This document shows, piece after piece, positions 45,911 to 55,500 of a DNA stretch of 64,000 bases. This stretch comes from Lamellibrachia columna (Eukaryota > Annelida > Polychaeta > Sabellida > Siboglinidae), in assembly GCA_963662155.1 (NCBI GenBank), contig OY759270.1, positions 8,036,461 to 8,100,460 on the forward strand. The letters are read 5' to 3'. How positions within the stretch are numbered: position 1 is the first letter of the stretch; each line of letters starts with the position of its first letter. The notes under the pieces are model-generated. The model did not search any database. It had not been told where the DNA came from and saw nothing but the letters and a program-made list of their open reading frames with translations. Made by a program: the position numbers and the translations under genes.

Positions 45911-46763
45911 CGTTGTTATCAAGTCCTGCTACACAGCAGTGTATGGCAAATGGTGCCTGTCGTAGCAATTCCGGCCGAATGTATCGCAGTTCCTCAGTCA
46001 TGACAGTCTCTGATATCCCGAAGTCTCTGATGTCCCTATGAACGTGACTGTAGTGAGTGTCATCTTCCATCGTATCTATCACTCCACGACACCACTGTTC
46101 ATCGGTGACGCTGCGTAGACAACATTTCCCCCCTCTTTTGGGGTCAACGAGCACGAGTTTGTCGGAGTCTGGGCTGTTACATGTAGCGGCGAGTGACGTC
46201 ATCAGCTCTGCCAAGTCAGCCTCCTGTTCTGCCAGTTGGACGTAGAAGCCGCCTGGATTGACGACTGCAGCTACAAACCCTGGCTGTTCGTTTGACGGCA
46301 AAACCACCTCCGGGTATTAACTGGCACCACGTACGAGCATCTGTGTAACTGATTCATTCAACGTTACCTCTGTTTTTGTATCAGTACTTATCTTGGCGTC
46401 GCCGTCCGATAAAACCGACTTCATTTCGTCGCTGATGTTTGTCGTCTTATTCCACAGTGCAAAAGTGTGTGGAAGTGTGTCAGATGTAAGAAATATTCAG
46501 CAGTCAAATGCTTATCTTCAATGAGACCGCACAGTTGGTGATATGCTTCCTTTGACCATTGTTTCTTACCTGTCTGGTGTACGCCTGCCAAGCAGCATTG
46601 AATGTCCAATGGAGCCAACTTACAAAAAGCACCATCTAGCTGCTTCACGTTTTGCCAATCAACAGTGGCAGTTCCGCCGTAGTCAACAGACTTGACAACG
46701 AGTTGACCGACGTCGGTGTTGTCACAGACGTCGGTGTTGTCACAGAGGTCGGTGTTGTCACAG
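45911..46763 (-). pseudogene. Tudor-domain protein pseudogene (two extended Tudor modules)
   Basis: Read leftward from about 46720, SVDYGGTATVDWQNVKQL and KLAPLDIQCCLAGVH form the second half of an extended Tudor domain (D-Y-G box, then l-a-P-x-D-I-Q-x-C-L). A frameshift near 46495 leads into SDTLPHTFALWNKTTNISD, TAA at 46318, and in the same frame a second Tudor: GFVAAVVNPGGFYVQLAEQ, DEQWCRGVIDTM, VHRDIRDFGISETV and APFAIHCCVAG. Extended Tudor proteins (TDRD family) bind methyl-arginine on Piwi-pathway proteins in germ granules. Lack of introns, one frameshift and one stop suggest a processed or decayed copy. It is cut at about 45910 by the LINE. Confidence 0.7.
46709..46763 (-). repeat. 18-bp triplet repeat at edge of Tudor pseudogene
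   Basis: Three copies of gacgtcggtgttgtcaca, read as Asp-Asn-Thr-Asp-x-Cys three times upstream of the D-Y-G box. Confidence 0.88.
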
Positions 46764-47430
46764 TAATTTAGTAAAGATTTTGCAATGTATACATAATTGG
46801 CTGTAACTCTAATTATAGAACTACATAACTAAATGTAGTATCAACATGGGATAAGGAGTACTATGTCAGGCGTAAATAATTATATCAATATCATAGAAAT
46901 ATTCGGAAGAAAAACATAACACGTACCCAATTATATCAATATTTTATTTTAGTTTCTGGATGAAAGGTGTACTATAGTTTATATAACTTCTTATGTACAT
47001 GGTACATGCCAAATATTTTTATCACAAAATAATGCCAGTTCATTACCAAATAAAATAACACCAACTGATTCGGTAAATAATGTAATACCATTAAGTGACA
47101 ACCCAAAATATAACGTTACCCCCTATATTTATCATTGTCACCAGATTTACATAGAGTTGATGTCATAGTATGATTTATTGTTTTATATGCAACTGACTCC
47201 GCCGCAACGGTGTCAGTTTCATAATCCTATGAAATATAGCCAATTGTATGGTGTACTCAGTATCACAAACAATGTTGTGAGTATATTATGCAGATGTAAC
47301 CAGGGCCCGTTTCAGAAGGAAGCACCTACGTTTCGCCAGTGTATGTACAATATATTGAATGCAATTCCAATGTTCACATGTACATCATACAAAAGCTCTA
47401 TATTCCATGAAATAAGACAGAATCGGATGT
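46764..47430. other. no feature recognised
   Basis: AT-rich, small random-looking ORFs. Confidence 0.4.
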
Positions 47431-47435
47431 GGTAG

Positions 47436-49311
47436 CTGTATTTGTGGATTGTCGACCCTGAAAGATTAATAAATGGACACACATTCTGCGAGACATCTCC
47501 TGGCGTCGTTTCAATTTCGCCTCTGACGGTACATACGAAAGACACGATCAGTGTTGTCACTTTAGATGAGCAACTGTATTCAAAGGCCAAGGAACTTCAG
47601 TGGGAGAATCCTGAAGTTTGTAGCAAGATCTTTCTTCGTCTTGGGAGCTTCCATATTGCCAAAAACTTCTTAAAAAGCTATTGGACGGCACTACACAAAC
47701 GCTGGGCTACAATCTGTGTTGGCAGAAAGTTCAGTATTTGGTGACAACACAGCTAGTAACACATGTCAGCCAAATCGTACAACCGAACAATCCGAGTGCA
47801 CAAACGCACTTTGGAGGCCCTGTGGCTAATCATGTGGCCTCAGTGTCTAGGGTGGGCCAAGACCAAGGGTTTGATGATGCAGATCTTCAAAGGTTATCTA
47901 AGCAACTGGCACAGTCCTTGGATGACAACGGGGAAGACGAAATCCCACCTGAAGTAATACAACAGCTGGAAGATGCAGTGCAAGATGCACATCTACTCCA
48001 ATTACTGGAGCAGTATGTTGGAGACATTACATGAACATGGTTATGATACTGCTAATGTTCATACGCACAGAACGTTTAGGTATTTGGCAGATGCATAAAT
48101 CTGCCTTTCTTGCAATTTTGCCATGGTTTGCCCACTGTGATCATACTAACTACATGATATGGGGAACAGTGTATGCAACAGATATGAACCTGCTAGAAAT
48201 TTCTCATCCAGATGTGCACTGACAATTCATGGATGGAAGCTTTATTGTAAAATCTACACACAAAACATTCAGTCAGATCACTACTGATCTGGCGTTGGAA
48301 CAGGTTAACAAAGTGGCAGGTGGTCTAGTATAGATTACCCGATCAAACAGCGCGAGGGACAGATGGTGTTTGATATACAATGAACGTAGCCGTTTTGTTG
48401 ACGAGACGTCCGTCATGTTTGGCTTAACTATAGATGATGCGCCTTCTGCAAACAAGGATGTCGGCACTTCAAGAATCAAAAGGGCCAAAGACGATATTCA
48501 AGCTGGTCTACCAATTGGAACGATTATCTGTGTTCAATACACATTGTCCAGACTTGACCTGTCTTGTGACTCGGGACATTGCACCTGAAAGCATCAAGAC
48601 CGCTTTGCTCACAGCTCAAACACACGGAGAAGACAAGATCAAAGAGTTCATGGAGACTCGGCTATGTAAAAGGAAGTGCGGTTCCACGTGAAGCTGAAAC
48701 AATCACAAAGCATTAGTCTCAAGAATGTGTACATTGTTGAGAACAAGATAGACCCGAAACAAAAGGGTAAACCAATAAAAGCTGACAAGGTGCTCTTTCA
48801 GCGACTTTTGGTGGCCAGATATACAGGGCGTGAGATAGACCTCAAGAAGCTGTTGTGTCATAAACTTTCACCAGTTCCACTCGCCATAGCAGACACAGCT
48901 GGAAATCTACGACCCACAAAGAGGAAGATGTGAGCGTTGAAACCCTGCCAAGTACAGAACTTTAAACTTGAACCATTATAGAAAGACAAGCCGTGGCGCA
49001 AGCGATGGGAAAGCCAGCAGGATCAAAGACGTTTGGAAATCTTCCTGATGCATGCAGTGATGTAGTATTCAACAATTTCTGCGAGAGATGCACATGGGTA
49101 GATGTTGTCTGTGACAGGTACCGGAAAGAGTCAATCAAATCAGGAAATCGAACAAACGAGTTAGTCAAAGCAGACCTATCCGTAAGATTGACGGCAGAGA
49201 CGTTCCTTTACTGGTCAACTGGAAACAATTAATCGACCTCGCAGATAACAAACAATCTTACATAATTCCTGAGTGAACAAATGCTGGTGAAAGCAAACTT
49301 TGATTTTGTTA
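47436..49311 (+). pseudogene. degraded member of an uncharacterised invertebrate repeat-associated family
   Basis: Successive frames give VVTLDEQLYSKAKELQW, KIFLRLGSFHIAKNFLK, GKSYN-like SYNRTIRVHKRTLEALW, HKSAFLAILPWFAHCDHTNY, WGTVYATDMNLLEISHPDV, KTFSQITTDLALEQVNKVAGG, LLCHKLSPVPLAIAD and DGRDVPLLVNWKQL. I know this order (a D-Q-x-L-Y block, R-L-G-x-x-H, N-Y-x-x-W-x-x-V-Y, D-L-A-L-E-Q, L-S-P-V-P) from long uncharacterised proteins present in many copies in molluscs, cnidarians and other marine invertebrates; a transposon link is my inference. Here at least five frameshifts and stops have destroyed it. No known catalytic motif can be assigned. Confidence 0.55.
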
Positions 49312-50158
49312 AATCTGGAGGCTTTGCTGATGAAACTACGGCAGAATCATCCCACGGATCAGATGTCCATCTACTCGAATCGACCCACGAAGAAAAATGC
49401 AGTTCTGTTGGATCATCTTGGACATGCAGCTCTTTCTGAAGCCACATAGAAACAAGCAGAGGAACTCATCCGCAGAGTCTATTCGCCATACTTCCGTACG
49501 TGAATTCACGAGATTCTGTGAACAAATCTGTGTCCAGACATGTGTCATATAACTGGTTCAGAACACGTGAATTCACGTATTTCAATTGATTCAAATCACA
49601 TGTTTTCGTATGTGAATTCACGAGATTCCGTGGACAAATTTGTGTCCAGACACGTATATTATGCGGGAGTCCCCGGGCCGAGTCCAATTATGTAATTGGG
49701 ATTGCCATTGTAATTGACTACAGCAAAATGTTGTAATTGTAATTGACTTCAGTTTTGAAATTCTGCTGTAATATGTTATGTAATTTAATCAATTACAATC
49801 AATTGCAGTATTTTTTCTATAACAAACTACCACAAAAAACTCTACAAAAATATAAATACTCTCTCACACAAATTGAAAATCAAGATCTTGATTATAACAC
49901 CTGCAGGACTTGCTCATATAATCAAAGGAATATTCCGATATAATAAGTGCACCAACAAAATACCTCTAGCCTTCCTTCTACGCAATATTTAATTGCAATC
50001 TGCCAGCACACCTGGCTTCCAAAGGGTCTCCAAATATCCCATCACCATGAGCTGTTTTTAAGGCATACGCCAACTGGTTATTGATGCTGTAATCTTCTAT
50101 CACACTGTACACAGTGAAGGGCCAGGTGGTGGTTTCTGTTGATTTAGTACTTAGATCA
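49312..50158. other. non-coding, with diverged direct repeats
   Basis: gaattcacgagattc occurs twice (49501, 49614) with gtgtccagacacgt-like text around it. Runs of attgtaattga follow at 49680-49760. No gene. Confidence 0.5.
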
Positions 50159-50629
50159 TGTAATTGACACTGCCCAAGTCAGTAATTAAGCTCAACTGAG
50201 CTGAGAGTGAGCTACAGCCCACAGGTTTATTACATAAGAATACTGACTGGGCTTGAAGCCAAGATACGCATTGTATGCAAACCGTGGTACAACGGCATTA
50301 CATCTCTCCTCTCTTTACAAACCATGGTACAACGGCATTACATATCTGCTCTCTTTACAATGGAGATCAAACACTTTTGAAAAATAAATGTTTAAACTGA
50401 CGTGAAAAGCTAAAGTACACAATGCGCTGTCCACAACAGGTCTCTGATGTGACATTCATCGTAAATGCGTCGGGAGCAATGTCTTCAGGCTTCAACTCCG
50501 AGTGAGAATTACAAACAGTGTGAACACCAAATATAATCACTCTTTGAAAACTACTATGTGAACGAGTCCTATTTATAAGTCCATGCACCACGAGTCCTTG
50601 TACAGTTCATAATCACTTCCTAACTAACA
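50159..50629 (-). repeat. 3' LTR of a second Gypsy element (minus orientation)
   Basis: On the minus strand it starts TGTTAGTTAGG and ends GTCAATTACA (TG...CA), with a TATAAATAG box at about 50578-50570 and AATAAA at about 50233-50228. It lies just downstream of the element's integrase C-terminus. A 41-bp internal duplication (gtggtacaacggcattacat) lies at about 50282-50363. The partner LTR is not in the window. Confidence 0.65.
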
Positions 50630-50680
50630 CTACTACTACTTAACAGAAACTATGGAGGAGAGGTCACCAGCACTTCACTC

Positions 50681-51640
50681 CTATGTGAGTCTTTGCCACT
50701 CACTCTTAACATATCTGGAAACATAGTCCTTCAACCGCACTGGAGCACTCTTGTTCCTTGAAGATCTTCTCACAGATATCTCAATGCTTCCACGTTCTGC
50801 TTCGGGAGCAATATTCAATGTGTCAGTTTTATGTGATAATGTCTCGGGTGTAATCGCAGGCTCCGATACTATTGATTGTGACGTTTCAACACAGTATTCC
50901 GGAATTTTCTTCATAAATGATGAATTGCGAGTGATCACATGATCAGTTAACATGCTTCCTTTCTTCTCCACAATTTTGTACGATACTGGCTTGAATGGGG
51001 TTGACAGCTTATCAGTCTCCGGCTGTTTTACAAGTACTTTGTCTCCAATCTGCAATGTCGTATCTTTGGCATTGCTGCGACTGTCAGAGAGCTCCTTCAT
51101 GTAGTATTTCAAGCGGACATCTTGTTTGGTGGCGAAATCAAGCTGATCTTCGAATGACACCTTCTTTCACCTGGAAACCGCTGGGACTTCTGTTCGGAGT
51201 TTTCTCTTGTTCAGCATTTCAGATGGTGACATGCCTGTTGTCGTTTGAGGTGTCTGTAATGACGAAGGAATGTGAACAACTCCTGTTTTCAGCTCTCTCC
51301 ATTCGCCTGGGGCCACAGCGGTGTTATTTTGCGATGTCGAAATCCTATGAACCTCGCCCAGTTGTAAAATTCGTCACTGTTGAAAGGCGGGCCATTATCA
51401 GACTTCACAACCTCGGGTATTCCCTGTCTTGCAAACATTGTATCCAGTTTGGGAATCGTTGCCCTTGTAGATGTCGAGTGTAGTTGGTCTATTTCAGGAT
51501 ACCGACTGTAGTTATCGATAACTACAAGTATGTATTCACCAGTTTTGAAAGGTCCACCGAAGTCGATAGACACTTCTTTCCATGGTTCCTTCAGAAGCTC
51601 CGTCATCTTGAGTGGTTCCTTATTCATAGAATCTGTGCAT
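50681..51640 (-). pseudogene. Gypsy integrase fragment with internal deletion
   Basis: Read leftward: EPWKEVSIDFGGPFKTG, YILVVIDNYSRYPE, VVKSDNGPPFNSDEF and PLWPQANGES (D, D and probable E of the core), then after an internal deletion TTTGMSPSEMLNKRKLRT, a stop, and the C-terminal region DVRLKYYMKELSDSRSNA, GDKVLVKQPETDKLSTPF and VRRSSRNKSAP. This is a different lineage from the element at 38178. Everything upstream of the integrase core is missing. Confidence 0.85.
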
Positions 51641-51644
51641 GCCC

Positions 51645-52165
51645 TTGGGCGTCAAGAAGCAGATGAAATGTGCTCCAAATAATAATTTATGAGTACATTT
51701 ATTGGTTACATAACAATTATTTCATAAGTAGCTGCCATACTATGCACGTAATGTTGCCTTTGGATCACATGGTCTAACACGATTTCATGTAGAATGAGGC
51801 CAGAGTGGGCCAGCAGCACAGACATAAATAAAACACCCGTTAGTAGTTTATAGTGGGATGATTAATGATGTAACTCTATGGCCAGCAGATGGCAATTCTT
51901 AGCATGACCTTACATTGACCTACGAGATTCTCGTTTTGTAATCGCGCTCACACAACATTCAGTAATCTGTCAAATATCAGAAACTCATGCGTTCTGACAA
52001 AAAGGTAATAATTTCACACTTTTACATAGTTATTGTCAGGCAACTTTAGTGATACATATAAGAACGCATACAGACATGAAATACGTGTTTATTGCTCTCT
52101 TTATGGCATTTTTGTAAGGTTTCACGTTTCATGAAAATGTGTACGTTTTTGACCAGCGAGTCCTT
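51645..52165. repeat. dispersed non-coding repeat, copy 2
   Basis: Shares agcagatgaaatgtgctcc, gttattgtcaggcaacttta, acatgaaatacgtg and ggcatttttgtaaggttt with 26640-26905, with an extra internal segment here. Confidence 0.6.
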
Positions 52166-52456
52166 TGCCTGTACAACAGCAAAAGCCAGATAGAAAAAAT
52201 GTTATGGCGACTGACTTTGCCTAGGAAGCTCCTAAACATTAAATCAACATGCACACACTCATAGTCGTACACACATCGTTTGAGACAAAGCATGCCTGCA
52301 TTTAATGTTTTTTTATTTTATTTTTTTGCAGAAAATAATTTTATAAAAATAATTAAAGACAACACTATGAGTATAGGCTTCTTAACTTAAAAACATGCTT
52401 GCACGCAAGGTGGATGTGAAAGCCACTTGGCAAGAATTGTTTCCAAGGAAAGTGTA

Positions 52457-52563
52457 TTATTTATCTGTGTCATTCTGTAGAGCTCTGGGAATTGTTGGGT
52501 AGAAGCCCCAACTGCAACGTTTCTCATGGTTGAACACGTCGAACTTGTGATCAAGTGGGAAGT
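52457..52563 (-). CDS. NT5DC1: NT5DC1-like last exon
   Basis: Acceptor tgtttgtttcag. Encodes DFPLDHKFDVFNHEKRCSWG then FYPTIPRALQND and stops at TAA (52459-52457). Matches the P-L-D-x-K-F and G-(F/Y)-Y-P ending of the family. Confidence 0.85.
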
Positions 52564-55500
52564 CTGAAACAAACAACAATCGAAGACAAAACGTAACGCC
52601 TGCTATCACAATTACCGTTGTAAAGTTACATAGGTAGTGTTGTTTGTTACAACAAATTTCGCTAAACCAACTGTAATTATAATCTACACAAAATGTATTT
52701 GTCTTTGATTTTCACAGCATAAATTATATTACTTGAAACTAAAAAACATAGTTATTTCCTAACACAACCCCAAATAGGAAGACAGAGTCGTAAACTAAAG
52801 GTACACAAAATGTTAGTAGATTACTTTTGTCACTGTGACATTTTGCTAAAAAAAAAACAATACTCATTGCCCGTAACTTTGTCATAGACATTTTACCTAA
52901 CACCCCTTATTTTGAGAAGGAATCATCACAACTTCAGGATCAGGAATTTAAAGTTAAATACAATTAATCTATTGTATAAAAGTCAACAGATAAGTGGAAC
53001 CTAAAGGCAAAAGAGAAACACACATTAACACAACAAAAGATCAATGTTACACCTGTTGATAATAATAAGCAACCATCTGACTATTGCAGCATCATTATTA
53101 ATATTATTGCATTTTCAAGATCTGTACAATTATCGTTCAGGCACTTTCATCTAAAATAAATGTCGGAATTAGAGATTTCTTCACTGCTGCATGAACTACG
53201 TAGAACTCACTCCCATGTTGGTGATGATTTCATCAAAACTAAATAAAAAAGTTGCACAAATGAGCTAGCATGTCATAGTGGATACTAGAGCTAGCATGTC
53301 ATAGTGGATACTAGAGCTAGCATGTCGTAGTGGATACTAGAGCTAGCATGTCGTAGTGGATACTAGAGCTAGCATGTCGTTGTGGATACTAGATAGGTTT
53401 GATTTTTCATGAAAAGGTTCTAAAACAAGACAAGCGGGAAAATGTATTGCGGAACTAGTTTTAATGTAGTAATTGTAAATATACACTTATTTATTTTACC
53501 TGTGATGTATTCCAACTGGGGCACAGCCAGGTCAGCATATTTGCGTATGGTGTAACCCCATAGGGTGTTCATATACTTGACCGTACTATCGTCCTGCGGC
53601 TGGAAAGGGTGTTTGTCCGTGAAGAAAGAGCCCCACCCATGAGATGTCAAGTAGACTTTCTCCAACTGGGAGGGACTGTTTGCCTAGATAAACACACACC
53701 AGATTTACTACTCATGCCATTGTCAATTAAATGATATTGCCATCATAACAAATATATTATGAACCAATATTTCAGTAAAACAATTCTCACTGCCCATATC
53801 AACAAAATGAATGCAGTGGAATCCAAATTCACTTCACTTTAGAGACAATCATACTAAGTTATGAGTGATTGCCAAAATGTTTTATATTTCAACTGCCCGA
53901 TATTTCTACAAATGTGTGTATGAAATGAGTGTATATGCGTATGTGTGCATGCGTGGGTGCGTGCTTGTTGTCGTGTGTGTGCGTGCGTGTGTGTGTGTGT
54001 ACATGCATGTGTGCTTGTGTCTTCATTCATATGTAGCTATATATTACTTGATCAAAACGCGACACAAGTTGAAAAGGGTTACTATGTACTCTATCCAGGA
54101 TTCATAGTTGCAATGTTCGAAAGCTATAATGAACACATTTACAAATACAGATAAAACTACTTTAGTTTTCACAAATACAGATGAAGAGTGTTCTCACTCA
54201 CCACTCTCATCCTCTTCTCATAGGGTTCCTCATCTCCGGAGTCAAAGAGACACTGCTCCGACTCTATCTCCTCCAGGATGAGCACTGTCTCCCAGTCACA
54301 CTTCTTGGCCGGAGCAATGTCTGACCTCAGACTGTCACCAAAGAACAGCACCTGCCCAAAGAGATACTAACTCATAACCATGGATGCATGTCTATACATA
54401 TCTATATAATAAAGTAGTTTGTGATTCTGTATGTCTGTTCCCTTGGATCTCCGTCAGTTTTGTATGTATTGGGCTGAAATTGTGTAGGCGTGCCCGGGGG
54501 CCCATGATGATGGTTTGTACATTAAAATATTTGAAATTCACCGGGGGTGCGGTATTACATCAAATGAATCAATGTGGACATTAGACTTAAATGACATAAC
54601 TCAGAACAATAGTTGTGTAGAATTGTTAGCACCATCAAATGTCCACCGAATCCTTCGTGAAACCGTCAGTTGTATGTGATTTTTGTGGCGTGAATATGTC
54701 ATTGCCATTGGCATTGCTCTATAAGAACCTGACTGGGTAGTGCTAGGATTCATAAGCTCTTGCAGTGGTTGCCTTTTTGTCCCGTGCAATGCAGGGCAAC
54801 TGGTCTAGTTCTTACCTATTTCACACGTAGACAATAATGCATACATTCGAGTAATACACTCAATTTTAATATAGTTTGCAATTATAAAGAACACTTACTG
54901 CCAGGCAAATACTACATGCTTATATAATGTGATATACTAATAAAAAAATATATTAATCTAATTATAACAAATTTCTTGTTCTAACTCAATTTAAATGACG
55001 TCACAAAGATTAATCAGATGCGTGGACTGATTGGACAGGGACACACATTTATGTCAAAATACTTCATACTGATTTGTTCAGAGAAACATTGTAAAAAAAC
55101 ATTCTGTTACTGCTTATTTCTGATTTCAGTATTTCTTATCTTTAAATTTATTAGCCTGATTATCTGACACAGTGATATTTGATAACTTTAAAACTGAAGA
55201 ACATTACATTGTAAGAGCATCAGACAGTGGCATTTCACTGCCAAATATTTCCTAAAAATATTCTGTCAGCTTACACTACCTTTGGCTCTTTCTTGCCAGT
55301 AATTTTTGATAGGAACTTCATCAGATCAGCATGGTTTCCTTGGGAGTAAATTGTACCCTCTTTCAGCTCAGTAACTTTCTCTGTCTCAACAATGCCATCT
55401 GTGGGAGAGAATCTCAGTTACAGATATGATACATATGGTTAAACATATCAATGTTTTGTTTAAAACTATTTAATTTATTACTACTACCCGGTAATTCCAA

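Noticed and set aside
52387..52572. 61-residue minus-strand ORF
   Set aside because: Wrong frame over the last NT5DC1-like exon, which uses a neighbouring frame after a good splice acceptor.
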